DNA from: Acidobacteriota bacterium
GTDB lineage: Bacteria > Acidobacteriota > Thermoanaerobaculia > Multivoradales > JBCCEF01
DNA: 64,000 nt
NCBI GenBank assembly: GCA_039030395.1
Contig: JBCCEF010000010.1
Location: forward strand, 62,001 to 126,000
Direction of reading: 5' to 3'
Positions 51,420 through 60,988 of this stretch are shown here, piece by piece. The position numbers and the translations under genes were made by a program. The notes beneath the pieces are model-generated. The model saw only the letters and a program-made list of their open reading frames with translations, searched no databases and had not been told where the DNA came from. Numbering within the stretch: the first letter of the stretch is position 1; every line of letters begins with the position of its first letter.

Positions 51420-52445
51420 ATGAGCATCGATCTCCGCTCCGACACGGTCACCCGGCCGAGTGAACGGATGCGCCGGGCGATGGCCGATGCCGAGGTCGGC
51501 GACGATGTGTTCCGCGAAGACCCGACGGCGATCCGGCTGGAGGAGCGGGCGGCGGAGCTCCTGGGTAAGGAGGCGGCCCTCTTCGTGCCCTCCGGCACCA
51601 TGGGCAACCAGATCGCCCTCCACCTCCACGGTCGTCCCGGCTGCGAGGTGGTCTGTGAGGCCGAGAGCCACATTCTGCTCTACGAGCTCGGCGCCATGGC
51701 CGCCCTCTCCGGACTGCTGCCGAAACCGGTGGCCGGCGAGGCGGGGCTGCTGGCGCCGGAGGACGTGGAGAAGGCGATCGCGCCGGAGGTGGTCTACCGC
51801 TCCCGCACGGCGCTCCTGTCCCTTGAAAACACCCACAACATGGCTGGCGGCACGATCTATCGGCGGGATCGACTCGCATCGCTGCTGGCGGTCGCTCGGC
51901 GCCACGAGCTGCCGGTGCACCTGGACGGCTCGCGCCTATTCAACGCCGCCGTCGCCCTCGACTTGCCGGTGGCGGAGCTGGCCGCCGGCTGCGATTCAGT
52001 GATGATCGCCCTGTCGAAGGGACTCGGAGCGCCGGCCGGATCGCTCCTCGCCGGCTCCCGGCCCTGGATCGCCGAGGCCCGGCGGGTGCGCAAGATGTTC
52101 GGCGGGGCGATGCGCCAGGTGGGGGTGCTGGCGGCGCCGGGACTTCTGGCGCTGGAAGAGGGGCCGGCGGCCTTGGCGGCGGATCACCGCCACGCCCGGC
52201 GGCTGGCCGAAGCGCTAGCGGCGCTGCCCGGTTGGGGCATCGATCTGAAGCGGGTGGAGACCAACATCGTCATCGCCTCGCCGCCCGGTGGCGACGCCTA
52301 CACCTTCTGTCGACAGGCCTCGCGGGCGGGCGTGATGGCCGTTCCGGTGAGCGCCGAGGCGGTGCGATTCGTCACCCACCGGGATGTATCGTCGGACGAT
52401 GTGGATCAAGCAATCCAGGTGATTCGCACGCTCCGAGCCTGCTAG
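51420..52445 (+). CDS. ltaE: Low-specificity threonine aldolase
   Basis: A 341-residue PLP enzyme that cleaves threonine or allo-threonine to glycine and acetaldehyde. Diagnostic segments: IDLRSDTVTRPSERMRRAM, GDDVFREDPTAIRLEE, FVPSGTMGNQIAL, LENTHNMAGG, LDGSRLFNAAVAL (PLP Asp) and the PLP lysine in SKGLGAPAGSLLAG. Length is normal. The stop codon shares the palindromic CTAG with the stop of the convergent ridA gene, so their ends overlap by 4 nt. Confidence 0.95.
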   Translation: MSIDLRSDTVTRPSERMRRAMADAEVGDDVFREDPTAIRLEERAAELLGKEAALFVPSGTMGNQIALHLHGRPGCEVVCEAESHILLYELGAMAALSGLLPKPVAGEAGLLAPEDVEKAIAPEVVYRSRTALLSLENTHNMAGGTIYRRDRLASLLAVARRHELPVHLDGSRLFNAAVALDLPVAELAAGCDSVMIALSKGLGAPAGSLLAGSRPWIAEARRVRKMFGGAMRQVGVLAAPGLLALEEGPAALAADHRHARRLAEALAALPGWGIDLKRVETNIVIASPPGGDAYTFCRQASRAGVMAVPVSAEAVRFVTHRDVSSDDVDQAIQVIRTLRAC

Positions 52446-52834
52446 CCGAGTCGCGCCACCAGGTCGATCTCCACCAGCGCACCCTTCGGCAGGCCCGCTG
52501 CCTGCACCGTCGAGCGGGCCGGTCGGTGGTCGCCCATCGCTTCCCCGTAGAGGGTGTTCAGAGTCGCAAAATTCCCCATGTCCATCACGTAGATGGTCGC
52601 CTTGACGACGTCCGAGAAGGTGCAGCCGGAGTTGGCCAGAACCGCTTCGAGATTCGCCAGCACCTGCTTCGCCTGAGCCTCGAAGTCACTCTCCCCGTCC
52701 GTGCTCTGGACCATCTCTTCCGTTGCCGGATCGAGACCGATCTGGCCGGAAGTGTAGAGAAATCCGTCGACCTCGACGGCCTGGGAGTAGGGTCCGACCG
52801 CCGCCGGGGCGCGGTCCGTGTTCTTCAGTTTCAT
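52442..52834 (-). CDS. ridA: RidA family enamine/imine deaminase
   Basis: A 130-residue YjgF/YER057c/UK114-type protein that hydrolyses reactive 2-aminoacrylate and related imines formed by PLP enzymes. Key features: PYSQAVEVDGFLYTSGQIGLDP, VVKATIYVMDMGNF, catalytic Arg in PARSTVQ and Glu in VEIDLVAR. Its ATG overlaps the hpt stop by one nucleotide (TGATG), so the two form an operon. A neighbouring PLP enzyme (ltaE, convergent) is a loose thematic match. Confidence 0.95.
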   Translation of the reverse strand: MKLKNTDRAPAAVGPYSQAVEVDGFLYTSGQIGLDPATEEMVQSTDGESDFEAQAKQVLANLEAVLANSGCTFSDVVKATIYVMDMGNFATLNTLYGEAMGDHRPARSTVQAAGLPKGALVEIDLVARLG

Positions 52835-53409
52835 CAGAAGTCTTCCTCGTAAACGCCGATGTACGGCAGGTTGCGGTAGCGGTCGGCCAGGTCGAGGCCG
52901 TAGCCGACCACGAACAGGTCTTCGATCTCGAAGCCACAGTAGTCAATCGGCACGTTCACCTTGCGCGCCTCGCGCTTGTCGAGGAGAGCGCACAGCCGCA
53001 CGCTGCGGGCGCCGCGGTGCTTGAGCAGCGCCAGAATGGTGGACAGGGTGAAGCCGGTGTCGACGATGTCCTCGATCAGCAGCACATCGCGGTCGCGGAT
53101 GGCCAGGTCGACGTCCTTGAGGATGCGTACCTCGCCGGGGCTGGTGCCGTCGCGGTAGCTAGAAGTCTGAAAGAAGTCCACCTTCACCGGCAGTGTCTCG
53201 ATTTCCTTCAGAAGGTCCACCATGAAGAAGACAGAGCCCTTGAGCACGCCGATGCACAGCAGCGGTTGCGGCGCCGATCCCTCGCCGAGTTCCTCGGCCC
53301 GCCGCAGGTAATCGCGCTCGATCTCGGCGGACATCTCGGCGACGCGGGCTTCCAGCCGCTCCCGGGAGATGAGGACTCGGGGACTCGAATTCGGGTTTTG
53401 GTCAGCCAT
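52834..53409 (-). CDS. hpt: Hypoxanthine phosphoribosyltransferase
   Basis: A 191-residue purine-salvage enzyme joining hypoxanthine or guanine to PRPP. Motifs: IGVLKGSVFFMVDLLKEI (PPi loop), the flexible-loop segment DFFQTSSYRDGTSPGEVRI and the PRPP-binding DVLLIEDIVDTGFTLS. Two adjacent ATG codons lie at 53412 and 53409; 53409 (MADQNPNSS) is used. It diverges from the gene at 53431 with only 21 nt between start codons, so any promoters must overlap the coding regions. Confidence 0.95.
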   Translation of the reverse strand: MADQNPNSSPRVLISRERLEARVAEMSAEIERDYLRRAEELGEGSAPQPLLCIGVLKGSVFFMVDLLKEIETLPVKVDFFQTSSYRDGTSPGEVRILKDVDLAIRDRDVLLIEDIVDTGFTLSTILALLKHRGARSVRLCALLDKREARKVNVPIDYCGFEIEDLFVVGYGLDLADRYRNLPYIGVYEEDF

Positions 53410-53413
53410 CATC

Positions 53414-53419
53414 TAGAAT
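53414..53419 (+). promoter_or_regulatory. -10-like hexamer TAGAAT, 11 nt before ATG 53431
   Basis: TAGAAT (5 of 6 consensus positions) fits in the 21-nt gap between hpt and the rightward gene; the mRNA leader would be about 5 nt. Confidence 0.4.
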
Positions 53420-53430
53420 GGGCCTCTCCT

Positions 53431-55053
53431 ATGAAGGTCGAAGACAGCATGTCCGTCGAGCAACTCAATGTGCTTCACCGGCGCTACGTATCGCTCTCTC
53501 AGCGCTTCCGGGCCGCCTGGGTTTTTCATCAGTTCTTGCAGAGTCTTGCGAAGCTGTTCTTCGAAGGCTTCGACGATCGGTATCCGGCGGAATTCCAGCA
53601 CCTTTACGGCCGATTGAAGGACATTTCCCAGAACCTCAACGCCTCCGAGGCGGGAGGCCTGGCGAACCAGATGGACGCCGTGGATCGGCAGCTTCGGGAG
53701 CTGATGGGTGCGCTGCTGGCGGAGGATAGCAGAGTCGATCCGTCCTTCCTGCGGCAGTTCTTCATGCGCTTCCGGAAGTACGACGAGAAGATTCTGATGC
53801 AGCTCGTGCGGTTCTACCTCTATTCCCATCCGGGGGAGGCCTGGCAGGCGGACCGCATCGACAAGATCGACTTTCTCTTGAGCCGCATGGGCGAAGAAGA
53901 GTCGGACGGCAAGGGGCCCGTGCGGCTGCGCGATCGCCGCCGCCTGGAAGAGGTCTATCGCAATCTGCGCAGCCTGCTGCCGGGTTCGCCCAAGGACCCG
54001 GAGGTGGTGGTCAAGCGGCGCCAGCGGATTCAGGATCTGGCGGAAGAGGTGACCGCCATCGATGATCTCGACAAGCTCAACGAAGAGCGTCTGGTGCAGC
54101 GCTATCGCACCTTGAAGCACAGCCTGGGTGAATTGTTCTTCGAGCCGGAGATGTTGATGGCAATGGTCGAGGCCAATCTCGCTTTCAAGAATAAAGTGCG
54201 CGACCTCTACAGCCGCGAGGAGCGGCGCATCTTCACGGACTACCAGCAGATCTTCGATCTCGAACGGCAGGTGGAGACGGACGCCTCGATGGAGTCGGAT
54301 CTCGATCAGCTACGCAGCGAAGTCGAGCGCTTCGAAGAGCATCTGCAGCGGGACGACCTGCGCCTCGACGACCTGGCGCACATTCGCAAGCGGGTGCGGT
54401 CCCTGATGCCGCGCCTGTCGCCGTCCCAAGCGGAGGCGCCGGACCTCGACGCCGTCGCCCTCGACCCCTTCGGCCGGGACGAAGAGGATTCCGCCGCGGC
54501 GCAGCCCGATCTCGCTCCGGCGGAGGCGGTGGACGACGACGGCCAGTGGGTTGCCGAACACCTGGAGCGGCTGATCGAGGCTTTGAGCGGCACCACCCTG
54601 GGCGCGCCGCCGAAGGCGGTGAGCCTGACGCCGGACGTCTTCCACCTGGCCCTCGAAGAGCGCGAGGTGGTCGCCTTCCGCAACCTGCTGCAGGCGGACC
54701 GCCTGCATGCTCGGTCCGGCGGCGGCGGGGATGCCCAGATGGACCGATTCATCCTGCGCGCCGCAGCCTTGCGGCAGCGTTTGGCGGAGGAGCTGGAACG
54801 CGTGCGCGAGACCCTCGACGACACGGTGGTGGACGGCACCTCGCCGGTGGCCATCGCCCGCACCAGCGTGCGCATCGCCGACGAAATGCTCGGGCGCTTC
54901 GAGTCCATCGGCCGCAACCTCGTCCGCCAGGGAAGGGCGCAGGAGGCGCGCGGCGTGGAGTTGCTCAAAATGCGCTTGATGCGCGAGTACGTCTCGCTCT
55001 GGCTGCTGGTCTACCGGGACGGGGCGTCGAATAGCGCCGCGACGGAGTCCTAA
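53431..55053 (+). CDS. Large helical protein of unknown function
   Basis: A 540-residue soluble protein (MKVEDSMSVEQLNVLHRRYV...) predicted to be almost entirely alpha-helical and rich in Leu, Glu and Arg, with coiled-coil stretches around 225-290 (FSHREERRIF-type charged helices) and an acidic linker at about 330-370 (FGRDEEDSAAAQPDLAPAEAVDDD in parts). No catalytic motif, signal peptide or membrane segment. A start at ATG 53449 (MSVEQ) with GAAGG upstream is an alternative. I do not recognise the family; a scaffold or partner-binding role is only a guess. It ends 9 nt from the convergent PNP gene. Confidence 0.8.
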   Translation: MKVEDSMSVEQLNVLHRRYVSLSQRFRAAWVFHQFLQSLAKLFFEGFDDRYPAEFQHLYGRLKDISQNLNASEAGGLANQMDAVDRQLRELMGALLAEDSRVDPSFLRQFFMRFRKYDEKILMQLVRFYLYSHPGEAWQADRIDKIDFLLSRMGEEESDGKGPVRLRDRRRLEEVYRNLRSLLPGSPKDPEVVVKRRQRIQDLAEEVTAIDDLDKLNEERLVQRYRTLKHSLGELFFEPEMLMAMVEANLAFKNKVRDLYSREERRIFTDYQQIFDLERQVETDASMESDLDQLRSEVERFEEHLQRDDLRLDDLAHIRKRVRSLMPRLSPSQAEAPDLDAVALDPFGRDEEDSAAAQPDLAPAEAVDDDGQWVAEHLERLIEALSGTTLGAPPKAVSLTPDVFHLALEEREVVAFRNLLQADRLHARSGGGGDAQMDRFILRAAALRQRLAEELERVRETLDDTVVDGTSPVAIARTSVRIADEMLGRFESIGRNLVRQGRAQEARGVELLKMRLMREYVSLWLLVYRDGASNSAATES

Positions 55054-55062
55054 CCGCCGAGC

Positions 55063-55923
55063 CTACCCAGGGATCAAGTCGGGATCCGCGATCATCGCTG
55101 CCAGCAGTCGCGACACGTCCCGGGCGGCGACCTTGCCGGCTTCCACCACCTCGTCGTGATCCAAGGCCTCACCGGTATCGCCGGCGGCGGCGTTGGTGAC
55201 CAGCGACATGACGAAGCAGCGGCACCCCAGGTGGTTCGCCGCGATCACCTCCAGCACCGACGACATTCCCACCAAGTCCGCTCCCAGGGCGCGCAGCATG
55301 CGCACTTCTGCCGGCGTTTCGTAGCTCGGACCGGGTAGGCCGGCGTAGGTGCCGCTCGTCAGCTCGATACCCAACTCCTCGCCGTGATGCCGGGCGAGGG
55401 CCCGTAGGGCTGGGTCGTAGGCCTGGGTCATGTCCGGGAACTGCGGTCCCCAGGCCGCCGGTAGGGCGCCACGGAGGGGATTCATACCGATCAGGTTGAG
55501 GTGATCCTCGACCACCACCAGGTCACCCGGCGCCAGGCCGCGCCGCAGTCCGCCGGCGGCGTTGGTCATCAACAGTGCCCGGGCACCGAGGAACCAGCCC
55601 AGGCGGGTCATGAACACCGTTTGATGGGCATCGAATCCCTGGTAGCTGTGCAATCGCCCGCGCACGTACAGCACGTGGCGTTCAGGCGCCGGTTGCAGCA
55701 GCTCGATGGAGAGCGGGTGGCCCTCGATCGCCGCCACCTCGAAGGGCAGTAGGCGGGTCAACGGCTGCGGCCCGTACACCACCTCGCCGAGGTCCACCGC
55801 CAGACCGGATCCGGACACCACCAGGGCGTCCGGCCGGGGCCAGCCGAGGGCGTCGTAGCGGGCGACTCCTCGGTCGATGGCCTGCTCGGCGGAGAGTTCG
55901 CCAGTGTGGCTGGGCTCGTTCAT
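55063..55923 (-). CDS. punA: Purine nucleoside phosphorylase (trimeric PNP type)
   Basis: A 286-residue phosphorylase that splits inosine or guanosine into base and ribose 1-phosphate. Motifs: VVSGSGLAV (phosphate loop), VRGRLHSYQGFD, LLMTNAAGGLRRG, GPSYETPAEVRML, GMSSVLEVIAANHLG and SLVTNAAAG, typical of the trimeric PNP class rather than hexameric DeoD. ATG 55923 is chosen; the frame continues upstream to 56091 without family similarity, and a -10-like TACGAT lies 9 nt before 55923. Works with hpt in purine salvage. Confidence 0.94.
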   Translation of the reverse strand: MNEPSHTGELSAEQAIDRGVARYDALGWPRPDALVVSGSGLAVDLGEVVYGPQPLTRLLPFEVAAIEGHPLSIELLQPAPERHVLYVRGRLHSYQGFDAHQTVFMTRLGWFLGARALLMTNAAGGLRRGLAPGDLVVVEDHLNLIGMNPLRGALPAAWGPQFPDMTQAYDPALRALARHHGEELGIELTSGTYAGLPGPSYETPAEVRMLRALGADLVGMSSVLEVIAANHLGCRCFVMSLVTNAAAGDTGEALDHDEVVEAGKVAARDVSRLLAAMIADPDLIPG

Positions 55924-55932
55924 GGGAGGGGT

Positions 55933-55938
55933 ATCGTA
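55933..55938 (-). promoter_or_regulatory. -10-like hexamer TACGAT, 9 nt before ATG 55923
   Basis: Read leftward, TACGAT is followed by 9 nt and the PNP start codon with no Shine-Dalgarno; this suggests a leaderless or near-leaderless mRNA. Confidence 0.45.
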
Positions 55939-56060
55939 GCAGTCCGGGGAGCTGCTATGTTTCCCATCGGAGGCACCCCATCGGATGCCCGTTTTCGTCT
56001 GCTCGCCCTGATTCAGCTTCCATTCATGGAGATGCCCTGATCGAAGCTTCGTTTCCCTGG

Positions 56061-57218
56061 TTGCTCGCCCGGCGCTACCTGAGGAGCACACGCCGCGACG
56101 CCTTCGTGCGCTTTCTGTCGCGGGTGGCCTCCTGGGGGATCGCTGTCGGTGTGGCGGCGCTGGTGCTTTCCTTGGCCGCTCTCTCCGGGCTGCAGCGGGT
56201 GCTGCGGACGGAGGTGCTGGCGCGCACTCCCCAAATCGAGATTGAGCTGCCGGCGTCGGCCGAACCGGTGGCCGTCGAGCAAGCGGTCTCCGACCATCCC
56301 GAGGTGGTGGACGCGCAGATCACCGCCGAGGGCCGCGGCTGGCTGGTCTCCGAATCCGGCCTGGTGGAGGCGGTGCAGGTAGTGGGCTTCGCCGGCTCCG
56401 TGCCGGCCTCCTTCCCGCAGGCCGCCGGTGGTCCGGAGGGTCTCTATGTGGACACCTTTCTGGCCAACGGCTGGGGCCTGGAGGTCGGCGACATCGCCCG
56501 GGTGGTGTCGCCCAAACCCACCCTCATGCCCTTCGGGCCGCCGCAGCCGCGGGTGCGCAGCCTGCCGCTCGCCGGCACCTTTCCGAAACCCCGCACCCAG
56601 GAAGACCGCAGCCGTATCGCGGTACCGGTGGCGGTGGCCGAGGCGCTCTTCGGAGTGCGGGCCCGGCGCCTACAGGTGGATGCCGGCGGTCTCGAAGAGG
56701 CCATCGACCTCGCGTCCCGCCTCACACCGCTGCTGCCCGAGGGCAACCGGTTGCGCACCTGGCGCGAGATCAACCGGCCGCTTTTTTTCGTCCTGCGGCT
56801 GGAGAAGGCGATGATGTTCGTCGCCGTGTCGCTGGTGGTGCTGGTGGCTTCCTTGTCGCTGGTGTCGTCCCTGTCGCTGGTGATCGCGAACAAGAAGGGG
56901 GAGATCGGCATGCTCGGTGCGATGGGGGCGTCCGGCCCCTCGCTCTCCCGCGCCTTTTTGCTTCTCGGCGGTTTGCTCGCCGGTCGCGGCTTGCTGGCGG
57001 GCACCCTGTGCGGGGTGGTGGGCGCTTGGCTACTCGATCGCTTCCGGATGATCCGCATGCCCGGCGACGTCTTCGTGTTCGACTACATTCCGTTTCTGGT
57101 GCGCTCCGCCGATGTGGCGGCGGTTGTGGGGCTGACCCTGTTCCTCGCGCTGACCTTCTCGTTGATCGCGGCGCGCCGGGCGGCGGCGGTGCAGCCGGTG
57201 GCGGCCCTGACCCAATAG
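56061..57218 (+). CDS. lolC: LolC/LolE-type FtsX-like permease, non-canonical start region
   Basis: A 385-residue permease with TM1 after LLARRYLRSTRRDAFVRFLS, a periplasmic domain of about 190 residues, then three C-terminal helices with GEIGMLGAMGASGPSLSRAF. This is the LolC/E family, which lifts lipoproteins out of the inner membrane for delivery to the outer membrane. The first in-frame ATG/GTG/TTG is TTG 56061, but family members usually begin about eight residues earlier; a CTG at 56037, with GGAG 5 nt upstream, would give IEASFPWLLARRYL. Followed 42 nt later by its ATPase. Confidence 0.88.
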   Translation: MLARRYLRSTRRDAFVRFLSRVASWGIAVGVAALVLSLAALSGLQRVLRTEVLARTPQIEIELPASAEPVAVEQAVSDHPEVVDAQITAEGRGWLVSESGLVEAVQVVGFAGSVPASFPQAAGGPEGLYVDTFLANGWGLEVGDIARVVSPKPTLMPFGPPQPRVRSLPLAGTFPKPRTQEDRSRIAVPVAVAEALFGVRARRLQVDAGGLEEAIDLASRLTPLLPEGNRLRTWREINRPLFFVLRLEKAMMFVAVSLVVLVASLSLVSSLSLVIANKKGEIGMLGAMGASGPSLSRAFLLLGGLLAGRGLLAGTLCGVVGAWLLDRFRMIRMPGDVFVFDYIPFLVRSADVAAVVGLTLFLALTFSLIAARRAAAVQPVAALTQ

Positions 57219-57260
57219 CGCGATGGACGATTTCTCGATTCCTCGGCCGGTGGACCCCCG

Positions 57261-57953
57261 ATGAGCGTCGGCCTCACTGCCCGCGCTCTCGCGAAGAGCT
57301 ACCGCGATGGCTTCCGTCAGGTGGAGGTTCTGCGCGGCGCCGATCTCGACGTCGCGGCCGGCGAACTGGTGGCGGTGGTGGGGCCATCCGGCTCCGGCAA
57401 GTCCACCCTACTGCATCTCTTGGGCACCCTCGACCGACCGGACTCCGGGGTACTCGAAATCGGTGGGCTGGATCCCACCCAGTTCTCCGGCAAGCGGTTG
57501 GCGGCCTTCCGCAACCGCTCCATTGGTTTTGTCTTCCAGTTCTATCAGTTGCTGCCGGACTTCACGGCGCTCGAAAACGTGATGATGCCCGGGCGCATCG
57601 CCGGTGAGGCGCCGGGCACTTTGGCTGGGCGCGCCCGCGCGCTGCTCGACGAGGTGGGGCTGTCGCATCGCCTGGAGCACTTCCCATCGCAGCTCTCCGG
57701 CGGCGAGCGGCAGCGGGTAGCCCTGTGCCGCGCTCTCCTCCTCGAACCGCCGCTGCTGCTGGCCGACGAGCCGACGGGCAATCTCGACCCGGAGTCGAGC
57801 GAGCAGGTTTTCGATCTGCTGCTGGAACTTCGGGAACGCCGGGGAACGACCGCCGTGCTGGTCACCCACAACCCGTCCCTGGCCGCTCGATGTGGTAGGA
57901 TTTTATCCCTCGACGGCGGTGTTCTCGAAGAGACTAAGTCCATTCTTTACTAG
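57261..57953 (+). CDS. lolD: LolD-type ABC ATPase
   Basis: A 230-residue ATPase with Walker A GPSGSGKST, Q-loop FVFQFYQLLP, signature LSGGERQRVALCRAL, Walker B LLLADEPTGNLD and switch His in VLVTHNPS. Closely packed after the LolC/E-type permease, it should power lipoprotein release. A second ATPase of the same class lies in the PadR operon (32880-33608), but that one is paired with an HlyD adaptor, so the two systems are functionally distinct. Confidence 0.94.
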   Translation: MSVGLTARALAKSYRDGFRQVEVLRGADLDVAAGELVAVVGPSGSGKSTLLHLLGTLDRPDSGVLEIGGLDPTQFSGKRLAAFRNRSIGFVFQFYQLLPDFTALENVMMPGRIAGEAPGTLAGRARALLDEVGLSHRLEHFPSQLSGGERQRVALCRALLLEPPLLLADEPTGNLDPESSEQVFDLLLELRERRGTTAVLVTHNPSLAARCGRILSLDGGVLEETKSILY

Positions 57954-58079
57954 GGCTTGGCTCCGTTCTTGAGGGCTCTGATCGACGAACCCGCAGCCGA
58001 AGCAAGAGTGCCCCGGGGTCTCTTCCGTGAGGGAGGGGCCAGATGCCCGAACCGCACGAGGCCCTGAACTGCAAGAGGC

Positions 58080-58085
58080 TAGAAT
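58080..58085 (+). promoter_or_regulatory. -10-like hexamer TAGAAT, 6 nt before ATG 58092
   Basis: TAGAAT ends 6 nt before the clpC ATG with no Shine-Dalgarno between, so transcription would begin at the start codon. Confidence 0.5.
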
Positions 58086-58091
58086 CGCGCA

Positions 58092-60515
<2,424 letters not shown>

Positions 60516-60988
60516 CCCGCCTTTCTGACCGGCGACCTACTGCGAGTCCATATGCCACTGAATCTGCTGCTTTATCCGCAGAACCTGTTCCTCAACGTAC
60601 TGCCGGTACGCCTTCGTCTCAGGAGCTGCGGATGCCTTGCATCTTCAGCGACCTATGGCCTCTCGCTACGGTCGCTGGTGAGAAAGGCAGGCTCAGCCAC
60701 GATCTGAGAACAATCCTTGCATCCCAGGGGTGAGGGGCGCCGTACCTGTGCAGGAGGGTAGGGACGGCGGCGGGGTCCCTTGTCGGGGCCGAGCGGACTC
60801 TTGTGGATGAAGGTCGCGGCACGGCCGCGCGTTGCGTGAAGCCCGAAAAGAGCATACTTTTGGCAGCCGCGCACCGCTGAGGGCGGGTCCCGCTGGATTC
60901 CCGAGTCCCGACGACACCGCAAACGAGCCGGTACGACGCAATGAATGGGAAACGGGTCTGATGAAAAATGACTTCAAGGGGTGCTGAC
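60516..60988. other. 473-nt gene-poor stretch between clpC and bamA
   Basis: Only a short remnant frame (60537-60641, minus) looks coding. The rest has open frames of low quality on both strands and several short GC-rich inverted repeats (for example GCGGC-ACG-GCCGC near 60818-60835), which could be a structured RNA, a dispersed repeat or the bamA promoter region. No tRNA or IS end was found. AAGGGG at 60976-60981 serves as Shine-Dalgarno for bamA. Confidence 0.5.
60537..60641 (-). pseudogene. Possible C-terminal gene remnant
   Basis: A frame of about 35 codons ending at TAG 60539-60537 reads APETKAYRQYVEEQVL then RIKQQIQWHMDSQ, with the helix-forming, charged composition of a real protein C terminus. 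It has no start codon and is closed upstream by a TGA. It may be the degraded end of a lost gene. Family unknown. Confidence 0.3.
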
